A stretch of DNA of 64,000 nucleotides from Lota lota (taxonomy: Eukaryota; Chordata; Actinopteri; Gadiformes; Lotidae). Shown here one piece after another: positions 1 through 9,255 of this stretch. Below the pieces are notes generated by a model. The model was given only the letters and a program-made list of their open reading frames with translations. It had not been told where the DNA came from and searched no databases. The stretch lies in contig JACYXH010000109.1 in NCBI GenBank assembly GCA_026745465.1, positions 1,391,001 through 1,455,000 on the forward strand, written 5' to 3'. Within the stretch, counting starts at the first letter, position 1. The number at the start of each line of letters is the position of its first letter. Position numbers and translations under genes: made by a program.

Positions 1-478
1 GAGGGTTCAAAGGGATTTATTCACGGAAAGCAGACAGGGGCTGGGCTAGTCGTGGTAAGGCGGGCAAGAGTTCGGCGGCAGGCGGACAGTCAGGCAGACA
101 GGGGCTAGGCGATAGGCAGGTGGTCGGGCAGGCGTAGGTTTGGTAACAGGTGAGTAATCAGGCAGACGAGGGCTAGACGATTGGCGGGTGGTCGGGCAGG
201 CGTAGTTCACAACAGGTACAGTAATCCGGAGGAAAGCTGGACACAGGAAGAGGGCAAGTTAGGGACAGGCAGGGAGAGAATCACGAAAGTCAGAATTGCG
301 GGAACGAAGATACTACCGGGTGGAAAGTACAACGAACTGGCGCCGGTTACTAGGAAATGCGGTGGAGAAATAGGGTGCGTAGATTGATTATTGCTGGCAG
401 GTGTGTAAAAAAAAAGCACGTGGAGAGGTGGCAGCCGGCGCATGCTAGGTGGTGGCAGTGGACGGAGTAACAATGGTG
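1..478 (-). repeat. Ty3/gypsy LTR-like relic at window edge
   Basis: The GC-richer, G/A-rich sequence shares several blocks in the same order with the better-defined gypsy LTR at 18481-18885. Examples are repeated caggcaggc tracts, a block reading gaacgaagatac, a block reading acaacgaactggc, and a closing block resembling ctaggtggtggcagtggacgg. Its orientation is therefore taken as minus. The left end lies outside the window and the right end is cut by the Tc1-like fragment. No reading frame of interest is present. It could be a related but distinct gypsy family rather than the same one. Confidence 0.5.
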
Positions 479-489
479 GAGAGTTTGGA

Positions 490-825
490 ATCTGATTGAT
501 TGCTTCTGTGGACAGGTGTCAGTAACAAACTGAGATTAGGAGCGCTCCCTTTAACAGTGTGCTCCTAATCTCAGCTCGTTACCTGTATAAAAGACACCTG
601 GGAGCCAGAAATCTTTCTGATTGAGAGGGGGTCAAATACTTATTTCCCTCATTAAAATGCAAATCAATAAATACAATTTTTGACATGCGTTTTTCTGGAT
701 GTATTTGCTGCTGTCTCTCACTGTTCAAATAAACTTACCGTTAAAATTATAGACTGATCATGTCTTTGTCAGTGGGCAAACATACAAAATCAGCAGGGGA
801 TCAAATACTTTTTTCCCTCACTGTA
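490..825. mobile_element. Tc1/mariner-type transposon end (truncated)
   Basis: The block ends with a Tc1-like terminal inverted repeat (gatcaaatacttttttccctcactg, positions 799-823) followed by the TA target dinucleotide at 824-825. A diverged internal echo (gtcaaatacttatttccctc) is at about 631-650. Upstream is a perfect 14-bp inverted repeat, 530-543 against 561-574. Only this end of the element remains: no transposase codons are visible and the other terminus is missing. The TIR wording is that of Tc1-like elements common in fish. Confidence 0.75.
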
Positions 826-949
826 ACCAAGATAAACTATAGATAAAAAATAACTAAATGCTCCTGGTTTTGATGCAGGAAGGACCAACCAACTTTTTGT
901 ATAACTGGCATCATTACTTGCTCTATTTTAGCAGATTGTATTGGGGAAG

Positions 950-1115
950 GTTACGGTCTGAGGTAGCCTCATCAGACCATCCTGATCTTGATCTAGATCA
1001 GTCAGGCCTCGATCCCGTTGAAAGCCTTTTCCATACATTTTAAAATGATAGGACCAATCAGCGCTAGGGGGAGAAAGTTTTAGTTCATGACGAAGCAATG
1101 AGCGCCACAGACTGC
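950..1115 (+). repeat. Interspersed repeat fragment (gagaccatcctgatct family)
   Basis: The text tctgaggtagcctcatcag followed by accatcctgatcttgatc and cctcgatcccgttgaaagcc matches, as reverse complement, the block at about 8330-8425. It breaks the otherwise continuous homology between the two duplication copies, so it was inserted in copy 1 or lost from copy 2. The following accaatcagcgctaggggg block resembles 6260-6340. This is a non-autonomous fish repeat of unidentified family. Confidence 0.5.
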
Positions 1116-1539
1116 ATTATAAGAAAAAACAACGGTCGCACCCATGGAAAGTCTGCAGACCATCAACTCTTTTTTAAATCCAAAATAGACTGAATAGCAA
1201 TGTTAAAAGATTAAAGCAGCAGTTGGTAAAATTAAGAGGTAATTCCACAAAAAAGAAAACCTCCCCCTGCCCTAAGAATCTTCCACCAAATGATATCCAA
1301 TTATGCACGTGCAGATCAGTGCACTTGGAAAACCAGCCCTGATTGGTTGATTTTTGGGCAGGGGGTTGAGCAATTTTTGGTCAACCCAACAAAACATTCA
1401 TAAGGCACTTGTATAAATGTTTTTTTTTTTTGCAGAACATTTGATTTACGGACAGCTGGAATGTTATGAGTAATTTGATCATTTTGACTTAATTAAGCTT
1501 GTCTAAGAGGAGAATATGTTTTTGCAATATTCTTCACAA

Positions 1540-1800
1540 CACGTTCTTATTGTTCTCTCACTGGGGAATGTTAAGCGAAGAGAGCAAGAGCCTCGGTCTG
1601 ATTGGCTGGAGTTTTTGAACAAAGTAAGGCCGTGCCCATATTTGCGAATAAATTACTGCCCAGCCAAGGCCAGACTTATATTCATTGCGAAATGCAAAAT
1701 TGAATATCTGAAGAAGATAGGTCTGAGGACCTTTGAGCGACTTACATTAATCAAAGATGGCAGCAGGGATTTTTCTACAGTGGGGGAATGCCGAGGTGAA
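1540..1800 (+). repeat. Interspersed repeat, + orientation copy
   Basis: The run including gtgcccatatttgcgaata and ctgcccagccaaggccag, followed by tattcattgcgaaatgc, matches the reverse complement of 8170-8260. The two are therefore inverted copies of one interspersed repeat. The block contains an open frame (1516-1806), but the frame is not shared by the inverted copy and resembles no protein family, so I do not call a gene. The rest of 1346-2191 is AT-rich intron with no other recognisable content. Confidence 0.5.
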
Positions 1801-2191
1801 GTCTGAGAGAGCTTATCTCAGCCAACTTTATCTTGTTATCTCTTTATCTCCTTCCTTAATCAGATATACACTCATCAGGGCCTTATGATCCCTGGTTATG
1901 TCTTAGTCGGTCATTGCTCCAAGCTGGAGAAATAAAAATGGGTGCAGCGCACTTGGCTGAACTCCATCATAAGGCTTTCAGTAGTTGACATATGTAAGAG
2001 GGTCTGTCTTTGTCCTTGTCATTGTATGTAAACATTATATTTCAGTAAGAGGCAGAAATGCCACATTATGGGATGCTAAATTATGGCATAGAATGAATCC
2101 ATTAAATATCAGGAAGGCTTTGACATGTGCCACTGCCTAGCTCTGTATTTATGTTTATTTGATGGTTAATGTGATTATTTTTATTTTCCAG

Positions 2192-2374
2192 CCATTAAGT
2201 GTCCAGAAATTACTGTTGGTGAAAATGTTCACGTGACGGGTAACAGGTTACAGTCATCCTACAGAAATGTGCTTCAGTTTGGCTGCAGTAACAAAGTATT
2301 GGCTCTCTATGGGCCTTTACATATTCGCTGTGAAGGAAATGGCAACTGGAGTGATGTGCCACCACGATGCGATG
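2192..2374 (+). CDS. Factor H-like gene 1: SCR/CCP domain exon (first in window)
   Basis: This 183-nt internal exon is bounded by ttattttccag and a donor G|gtatag, in phase 1 at both ends, so it adds exactly 61 codons. It encodes one sushi (SCR/CCP) domain, with Cys1 in IKCPE, Cys2 in QFGC, Cys3 in HIRC, the invariant Trp in GNGNWSD and Cys4 in PPRC. Such domains form the secreted complement regulators of the factor H family, which bind C3b and cell-surface polyanions. One exon per SCR and phase 1-1 symmetry are usual for this family. Earlier exons, including the signal peptide, are not in the window; I searched 1-2191 and found none. Factor H itself, a factor H-related gene or another SCR protein cannot be separated from one domain. 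Confidence 0.85.
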
Positions 2375-2534
2375 GTATAGTAGCGTCTTCTCGTTTCTTG
2401 TTCTTGCTCAATACTGTTTTATTATTGTTCATTCTGCATCTTGATCTGTCAAAGCTTCTTTTTTTAACTACGAGAAAGTAGTAGAAAAGTAAAGTTAGAA
2501 AAAAAACAGTTTGTGTGCATTTGATGGTTCACAG

Positions 2535-2708
2535 AAGTGAAATGTGTAGCGCCTGCCATCGCCAATGGTAATGCAGATACTACTGAGTATGCAGAAGGTC
2601 AGTATCTGAGGTTTGAATGCAGCACTGGATATTCACCTGGAGGAAGACGACCACAGTGCGTAAACATACGCAAGAGAGCTGCATGGAGCCAAACACCTCT
2701 TTGTGAAA
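2535..2708 (+). CDS. Factor H-like gene 1: second SCR/CCP domain exon
   Basis: This 174-nt exon (58 codons, phase 1-1) lies only 160 nt after the previous one. The acceptor is gatggttcacag and the donor is A|gtgagc. Cysteines fall in VKCVAP, RFEC, RPQC and PLCE, with Trp in RAAWSQ, completing one sushi domain. The 3' half, including W-x-x-x-P-L-C-E and the donor, is closely mirrored by exon 12958-13119 of the second gene and, as a stump, at 8774-8801. It is therefore the founder, or a sister, of the duplicated exons here. Its role is as a structural module in a secreted complement regulator; ligand binding cannot be inferred. Confidence 0.85.
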
Positions 2709-3544
2709 GTGAGCGTTTCACCTCTTTTAAAAAAATATATTATTTTGTAAAGTGCCAAAACCTTTTAAACTCTACTGTATCTGTTAGATTTTTGAGAGAG
2801 AGAGCACACAATGAAATGCCCCCTGGGAGCAGTATGAAATGTAAAATCTCTATTACAAAGGCAGGTGCCACTAACGACTTCAAACTGCACCTTAACCTCT
2901 TCATCACTAGGCCATGATACTACTTGGATAGAGTGAATAAAGCTAGAACACAGCGGAAGATTGTATTTGTTTCTATGTTTTAAAGTGAATACCACCCACT
3001 GCATTATCAGTTGTTACCCCTATATTAATATAGGGCAATAGCACAACATATTATGAGTACCTGGGTCAATATTTGATGTCAATAAAGTAAAGAATAGCAA
3101 AGATAGAGGTTTTAGTAGAGGTAGGTTTAGGCGAAATGTCCAAATGAAAACACAAATCCAATGCAAACCAATGCAAAATTGACAATGTAAACTTGATGAG
3201 ACACAAACATTTGAACCCTCCTTTGAAAGGTCTGGGCGAATATTATTAAATGACACCAAGCCAAACAATCGCAATTGCATCAAACGGCCACCAGATAGCC
3301 ATTAAGGACATGTGTTCTGATTGAAGCCAATTTACCTATTACCTTTGAAACCCTCTCTTAGCTACTGAAATGGATTTGTAAATACAGTGTTTAGTTGCGA
3401 AATGGTGCCCAGACACTTGATTACCTATTTATTGTGGTTTATGTGATCAAATATTTTTTTTGGACAACAACAAAGGTAAGACATAATCTTTTGTTGTAAC
3501 TTGAAAAAGTGAAGTTTATTCTTGATTGTTTTTTACTCTGTAAA

Positions 3545-3665
3545 GGCATTTTAATGGGGGACTTTTATTTATATATTTACATAATTAGTTATGTGTTTTC
3601 TTGCATTTTCTACATTGTTGTACAGATTGCTATTACATTGTCACTGTCTGTCAACGTGCTCATAA
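3545..3665 (+). repeat. Three-copy intron segment, copy a
   Basis: The sequence tatttacataattagttatg, then cttgcatttt ctacattgtt, gattgctatt and cattgtcactgtctgtcaac recurs at 5215-5400 (copy b) and 13130-13325 (copy c). All are in the same orientation and all lie in introns of the factor H-like genes. Copies b and c continue together for a further 100 nt (gactatgaagagacacattt). Confidence 0.75.
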
Positions 3666-4112
3666 ACATCAATCAATCAAATGACCTCAACCCTTCTACA
3701 TAGGATCAGAGGGATTGTAGAGAGACAGCAATTCCTGTTGAATATAATTTGACAGGAAAACGACATGCTACCATGCTTTTAGCCAGGGAAAGAGTGACTA
3801 GACAGTATTGAAAGCATGGGGGTGAATGGATTAAAATCTATTTAATTCATTATTTAGTCTATTCAAGCTGTTCTTAAGACTTAAATAGACAGGCAATGCA
3901 CTGCTTCTGTGCAAATAACACGATCTACTGGTAATTTTGAATACCTGATTCTTTGCCAATACTCAATCAATGGATGTGACATAACCTCAGTTTAGAGCAG
4001 TTTTACCAGCAATGAGGCTACACGACATGACGAGCAGCTGACAGCAGCATGATCCCCCTGAACCTCTTCATGTTGTTTCATAAATAGGCCTCATTTGAAT
4101 AAAGCAGACAAG

Positions 4113-4222
4113 TAGTATGTGTGTGTGTGAGTGTCTGTGGTTGATGGCTTGGTTTAAGCAGCCTCACTTGGCCCGAGTCACACTGATTAGACTCAGGGGT
4201 AGGTTGAGGCTGCACAGCTGAT
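4113..4222 (+). repeat. Fragment of the 21401-type LTR
   Basis: The run tttaagcagcctcacttggc, then ccgagtcacactgattagac and gaggctgcacagctg, matches the 5' part of the solo LTR at 21401-21745 and, in reverse, the copy at 61740-62071. Only the first third is present and no target-site duplication can be assigned. Confidence 0.7.
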
Positions 4223-4581
4223 GCTTTTAATCCAAAGTGACTGACAATTAAAGCTCAGTACAATCAAAGCAATTACAATTAGATGACTACAAAAATGCCA
4301 AGTGTGCAGAGTTTATGGAAGTGAAAAGCTACCTTAAGTTTCATGGTATTCTATTAAAGCTATTCACCATAGTTTAGCACAGTGCGAAATCATCAGCCAT
4401 TAACATGAGTAGCCCAGGCAAGATTTTAGTGGTTTTGTTCTTTACATCCGCCTGATTTGTGATTTTTTAAATGCTTGTGTTTGTCTTTTATTCTGTTTGT
4501 TTCATCATCAATAGATGAGGAAATTAGTATTTTGGTTTGGGTTAACATTGTGTGTGCCCTCTTTTAATTTATTTTTTTCAG

Positions 4582-4764
4582 TGATCCCCACATGCAATTT
4601 ACCAACAAGAGTAGAGAATGCAGTTATTATGAAGAGGAAACAGGAGGTCTACTCTTCTGGAACTGAAGTAACCTACACATGCCGTACCAAATATAGAATG
4701 GAAGGAGAGAGTAAAGTTAGATGCAAAAATGGTCACTGGGATCCACAAAATCCTACGTGCATTC
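4582..4764 (+). CDS. Factor H-like gene 1: third SCR/CCP domain exon
   Basis: The exon is 183 nt (61 codons), phase 1-1, with acceptor atttttttcag and the consensus donor C|gtaagt. The sushi signature is complete: Cys in IPTCNLP, VTYTC, KVRC and NPTC, with Trp in NGHWDP. The segment TCNLPTRVENA followed by YSSGTEVTYTC resembles C-terminal-type SCRs of factor H proteins; this is recalled family knowledge and was not aligned. If it is the last SCR of gene 1, a short tail exon must follow, and a candidate is at 5860. Ignoring the donor, the frame would read through to a stop at 4862, which is less likely given the strong gtaagt. Confidence 0.85.
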
Positions 4765-5214
4765 GTAAGTATTGTTTTCTAATGGCATTGCGCGCCATAA
4801 ATCTAGGATTTCTGGCACCAAGCAACATTGATGCTCTTGTCCCATCAACACTTTATATCTAATTTAACTAAAAGAAAAGGTTAATTATCAAAGTGCAGTC
4901 TGTCTAACACCAAAGTGTTAAAGTGAGTGATTCACTTTATCATGTGAATCTATTATTACGTCAAGTGTCATAACCGTTTAAAGCTGCTTTATCTGTACGT
5001 TTTTATAGTAGTGAAGAGAGAGGGCAGAAATAAGCAGAAGATGGCAAGATTTTGAGAATAAACAAACCACAAAAATGCCTCCTGGGAGCAGTCTAAAATC
5101 GAAATAGTCTCGTTCAGAGGCAGACAAAGTAAACTAGAACAGATATTACCACAGAGAGGTTCCCCACCAATATCTGAAGGTTCTTGGTATTTCTAGCAAC
5201 TCACACTGAAATCA

Positions 5215-5400
5215 TAGCTGTGTATGTATTTACATAATTAGTGTTTTTTTGCATTTTCTATTGCTATGCTCGATTGCTATTGCATTGTCACTGTCAACAT
5301 GCTCATAAACATTTTGTGGTGACTATGAAGAGACACATTTCCAAAGTTCCATATACTCATATAATTATCTTAATTTTTTAATGTTTATCTACACTATATT
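5215..5400 (+). repeat. Three-copy intron segment, copy b
   Basis: It matches 13130-13325 closely from tatttacataattag through gactatgaagagacacattt and ccaaagttccatatactcat to aatgtttatcta, and matches 3545-3665 over its first half. Just upstream, 4960-5110 also mirrors 2745-2870 (cctcctgggagcagt against ccccctgggagcagt). The whole intron after this SCR exon is therefore a diverged duplicate of the intron after exon 2535-2708. Confidence 0.75.
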
Positions 5401-5645
5401 GCCAAAATGTTTGGGACCCCTACCTTTACATTAACATGAAGGTTAATGACATCCCATTCTTAATCCGTGAGGTTTAATATGGAGTCTGCCCACCCTTTAA
5501 CAGCTTCAACTCGTCTGGAAAGGTTTTTCACAACAATGAAGAGTGCGTTTGTGGGACTTTTTGGCCTTTCTTTTTGAAGCGCATTTGTGAGGTCAGGCAC
5601 AGATGTTGGACGAGAAGGCCTGGCTCGCATCATGTAATATTTAGC
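5394..5645. mobile_element. DNA-transposon-like fragment (actatattgccaaaa family)
   Basis: It starts with acactatattgccaaaatg and continues with phrases such as gacatcccattcttaatcc, acagcttcaactcgtctgg, gaagcgcatttgtgaggtca and gatgttggacgagaaggcct. I recognise this wording from a high-copy fish DNA-transposon family but cannot name it with confidence. Only one end is present and no coding capacity remains. Confidence 0.5.
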
Positions 5646-5859
5646 ATCATCATCAACATTTTACTTCAACACAGGATTTGTACCCGGCTCAATGGCACTG
5701 AGGAAGCGCTGTCAAAGGAGTGATGGATTTAACTATTGCTACAATAAAAGCAAGTACATTGAATGAGTCTTGATACTTTATTTCTTTCTACTGTTTTCTG
5801 GGTTTTCAAATCAGAATGGATACAAAAGATATATTCTTTCAGTTTTTTTTTTGTTGCAG

Positions 5860-5894
5860 CACAGAGATTTTCTACCAATAAAGAAAATAAGTAG
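5860..5894 (+). CDS. Candidate 3' tail exon of factor H-like gene 1
   Basis: A strong acceptor (a long pyrimidine run, tttttttttgttgcag, ending at 5859) is followed in phase 1 by eleven codons and a TAG at 5892-5894. Joined to the C left by exon 4582-4764, it would add a short charged tail reading PQRFSTNKENK. The support is the acceptor quality and matching phase only; no conserved residues and no clear polyadenylation signal close behind were seen. An AATAAA overlaps the coding stretch at 5877, and another lies near 6580. The true end could equally be elsewhere. Confidence 0.3.
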
Positions 5895-7310
5895 AAGATT
5901 GATACAAAGTCCCAGGTTGGGTAAAGATGTTTTGTCATGTTTGAATCCTCTATCCCTCTTCCTCGAAAGCTTTACTTAAATGCTTTTGACATGCATCTAA
6001 ATGTGTCTGTTGTCCTGATCTCTCAACCCTGCATTAGCTCACACAGCTAGAGTTGCCACAACACCCACACCACAAGAGAGATGAGTTCACTTGCTGGCAC
6101 ACACATTTACGAGAAACTACATCTACGTAACTTGGACAAGTAGTCCATGTTGGCATAGCCTGGCAAGAGCCAGCCCTCCTACGAACATTTTTATTTCTTT
6201 GTTAAAGGTCTGGGATTCGTCCTTGTTGGTTGCCTCGAGAATCAGAATTGCCATCTGACAGAAGGACCAATCGGATGCTGCTGTTGTCATAGGAGGCGGG
6301 TTTTAGTTGATGATGCAAGAGAGACGACAGGCAATTACCTGATGAGCCTCATCTTTCAACCACACACACAAATACTATTGTAAAACATGAAACAAAACAT
6401 AATCCGCCACAGATACAATTCATATAGCCTAGTTCAAAAGGTCAGATAGCTTATGTGCATTGCTGCAGCTATTTATCTAATGAGACAATGAAGCCATTAT
6501 CAGGGTGATTATAGTCCAAAGAAGTTGCGGACAGTGGAAGCACACACTGTTTTTTTTTTTTTGTGGTTAGGTCGATAAGAAAATAAATCTCAGTGAAGGG
6601 TTGTCATGGTTTTCAAGGTAAGGGAAGCACTCTGCAGTTAAGAGCAAATTTCCTCATTCCAGTGTCGGCTTGTACAAGACGATCGTAGAGATGCAGCCAA
6701 AGCATCAGTTTTACAAGAAAAATATATAGCACCAATAAAACACGGACATAAATATGCATTGTTTTAATTGTTATGTGTGTGTGAGTGTGTGTGTGTTACA
6801 GACACCACATCAATCTGGTACAGGCAATATGTTTCTACATTGTGAAAAAGAGGCAAAACACGTTGCTCAAACACTACGAGAAGGAGCAGAGATTAAAGTC
6901 CATTCCTTTATGTTCAAATGATCAGCAAGGTTCTACCCCCACCACCTCATCCCAAAACCACCCACACACTGCATTGCCATGGAGGCTAACACAGTTACAT
7001 ATATCAAGGATTTTCTACAAGATGTTGATACGCTCCACTTTGGCTTCATGTCTGGGTCCTGATTTCCTAAAATCTCTGGCGTTGAGAGAGCCAGCCTGTT
7101 TGCTTTGTTGATCGGTGAAAATGATTACCTGGAGATAAAACACACAAAAACATGCACTTTTACTGGAATAGCCATTCATCTTTCGGTAAATACTGGATTA
7201 TTTACCAAATGATCAATGACGAAACACAAGTAAAAAGACAGGCTTGGGCTTTCCTCCTCTAGAATGTACTAGTCTTGGTGTTTCTAAGTTGTTTTGTGAA
7301 CGCTGATAAA
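5895..7310. other. Intergenic stretch between the two factor H-like genes
   Basis: It is mostly unique-looking AT-rich DNA. The block 6175-6340 (ggaccaatcggatgctgctg and neighbours) resembles the repeat at 950-1115. There is a T run at 6549-6561 and a short TG run near 6774-6797. The promoter of the second gene should lie toward the right end, but I see no convincing TATA box; the ORF at 6785-7111 has no family resemblance and is not called. Confidence 0.4.
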
Positions 7311-7380
7311 ATGCATGGATTAACTAAAGCGTGTGTTCTTTTCATATGGATGGTCTCATTTAGAGCAGTGACAGGCCAAG
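7311..7380 (+). CDS. Factor H-like gene 2: signal-peptide exon (start codon)
   Basis: The ATG opens 23 codons plus one base, ending at the consensus donor G|gtaaga, phase 1. The peptide begins MHGLTK, has a hydrophobic core ACVLFIWMV and ends SFRAVTGQ, which is the layout of a secretory signal with a cleavable small-residue end. The first base of the next codon (G) joins the GA at 12166 to give Gly directly before the first sushi domain, as expected for a short complement factor H-related gene. This start splits the SCR exons into two genes. Alternatives are an unused alternative first exon of one long gene, or a dead copy. No transcript evidence is available. Confidence 0.7.
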
Positions 7381-8511
7381 GTAAGAACACTTTCAGAGGA
7401 CACTTACTTAGTCACAGATAGCTTCGATAGTTCTGTCTCATTGTTTCAGTTGTGGTTTGTATGTGATCATGCTTCGGGTAAAGTCAGAGAAGCTTGATAA
7501 TTAAACACATATGATATTTAAAACTATTAACACACAGCCAAAATTGCAATTGTTTTAATCATGTAGGTGTTTGAGCCTCTTTCCTAGGTATATTGATTAA
7601 AATATATATATTTTAAGCCTCAATGATCCCAATGATTTTGGACATCAGCAACATAAAACATACAATTTACTGCCTAACGGTCATTTTCTTCAGCTACATT
7701 GGACCTCTGTGGGGTCAATTTAATGAGTTATTTAATATTGTACTAGATTAATTTGGTGTCAGAAGAGCATGGTCAAAACATAACTAGTTTTGAATACCTG
7801 TGCACTGTTGTACCTGAATTGGAGTAGACCCATAGTTAAGGTTACGTCCATGACAATCTGTACAATTCCCAAGCATCATTAACCTACATTAAGTTAACTA
7901 TGCTGCAGGCCCTGCACAGACCAATGTAGTTCACTGTGTGTATTCAAAGCAAAGGAAAATATATATCCGTGATGTGCACGTACGTTTATTTTAGTTTTTG
8001 TGGTGTGTATATTTACTATGTTGCAATACTACAAATAGGTAATATCGGATAATACATTTTACAAGTATAAAATATAAAACAGTTTATCAATGAAAATAAC
8101 TAAAGTTCACAGTATACATACACATATATTGTCTGCTTTGATCCTATAACCGCATGAGACCATCCAGAGGTTCAGGTTTGCGTTTCCCAATGAATATCAA
8201 TCTGGCCTTGGCTGGGCAGCAATTGATTTCCAAATATGGGCACCCCTTAATGTTGTTTAAAAAAATTTGAATCCAGCCAGAGTGACACTGTTGCTCTCTT
8301 CACCCTTGCCGAATCCAACATTTTAGGGAAAGCCTTTCATCGGTCTCGAGGCCAGAGTGATCTTCAGAGAGAAACAGAATTTGATCTTGCGAGATCCGGA
8401 TGGTCTCACAAGGCTAGTGTGATCCAATCGTGGCTGCATGTCTGACAGAACCCAGATCAATGCTTAATAAGAGAAGAGAGGAGAGATAACCAGAGAGTAT
8501 ATGCAACAATG
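7381..8511 (+). other. First part of intron 1, factor H-like gene 2
   Basis: The stretch is AT-rich with no exon-like frame. It includes the inverted interspersed repeat at 8150-8455. The rest shows no recognised element. Confidence 0.5.
8150..8455 (-). repeat. Interspersed repeat, - orientation copy
   Basis: Read on the minus strand it contains gtgagaccatccggatctcg, ccagccaaggccagattgat and caatcgtggctgcatgtc-type wording (reverse of 8430-8450). It is the inverted partner of 1540-1800 and of 950-1115. Together these suggest one longer non-autonomous repeat that copy 1 carries in pieces. Confidence 0.5.
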
Positions 8512-8773
8512 CTTTATAGATAAAAAATTATTAAATGCTCCTGGTTTTGATGCAGGGAGGACCAACCAACTGTTTTGTATAGCGGGCGTCATTACTTGCT
8601 CTATTTTAGCAGATCGTATTGAGGAAGATTAAGAGGTAATGTCACAAAATAGAAAACGTCCCCCTGCCTGAAGAACCGCCCACCAAACAATGACCAATCA
8701 TGCACATGCAGATCAGTGCATTTGGGCAGAGAAAGGCAGGCAACCGGGAACTTGACTTTGTGGTGAATTTGGA

Positions 8774-8801
8774 GCATGGAGCCAAACACCTCTTTGTGAA
8801 A
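8774..8801 (+). pseudogene. 3' stump of a duplicated SCR exon
   Basis: Twenty-eight bases equal the last codons of exon 2535-2708 (ending TPLCE) and are followed by the same donor and intron start, gtgagc. There is no acceptor and no 5' part, so it cannot be spliced in as a domain. It is direct evidence that an SCR exon was once here and was lost. Confidence 0.85.
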
Positions 8802-9255
8802 GTGAGCATTTCACCTCTTTTAAAAAAATCTTTATTTTGTAAAGTGCCAAAACCATTTAAACGCTACTGTGTCTGTTGTAGCTGTAAAATCTAAAATCTC
8901 TAATACAAAAGGCAGGTGGCACTAAAGATTTCAAACTGCACATTAACCTCTTCATCACTAGGCCATGATACTACTAGGTTAGAGTGAATAAATCTTAATC
9001 ACTGTATAAATGGAAGATTTAAAATTTGTCTGAAATAAATTGCATGTTTTAGAGTGAATACCACCCAGTGCATTATCAGTTGGTACCCCTATAGTACTAT
9101 AGGGCCATAGCACAACATATTATGAGTACCTGGGTCAATATGTGATGTCAATAAAGTGAAGAATAGCAAAGATAGAGGTTTTAGTAGAAGTAGGTTTAGG
9201 CGAAATCTCAAAATAAAAAACATAAATCCAATGCAAACATACAGAGCCCCAGAAG

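Larger units (their letters stand above)
838..3490 (+). repeat. Intragenic duplication unit, copy 1 (factor H-like gene 1)
   Basis: Blocks 838-950, 1229-1345 and 2681-3490 reappear in the same order and orientation at about 8512-8628, 8629-8745 and 8774-11600. Landmarks in both copies are aaatgctcctggttttgatgc, the intron text after SCR exon 2535-2708, and aaggtaaKacataatctttKgttgtaacttg. Copy 1 keeps two intact SCR exons and carries an extra repeat at 950-1228. The unit extends to an unclear point after 3490. Confidence 0.8.
2709..4581 (+). other. Intron of factor H-like gene 1
   Basis: The first 780 nt belong to the duplicated unit. The segment 3545-3665 is one of three copies of an intron block, and 4113-4222 is a fragment of an LTR family. 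The remainder (about 3665-4110 and 4223-4581) is AT-rich with no exon signature: no Cys/Trp-spaced frame sits between plausible splice sites. The acceptor tract before 4582 is a run of T ending in cag. Confidence 0.6.

Noticed and set aside
2233..2481. ATG-initiated ORFs covering each SCR exon, read as small genes
   Set aside because: The Met codons are internal to sushi domains; reading frames end in intron sequence. They are exons, not intronless genes.
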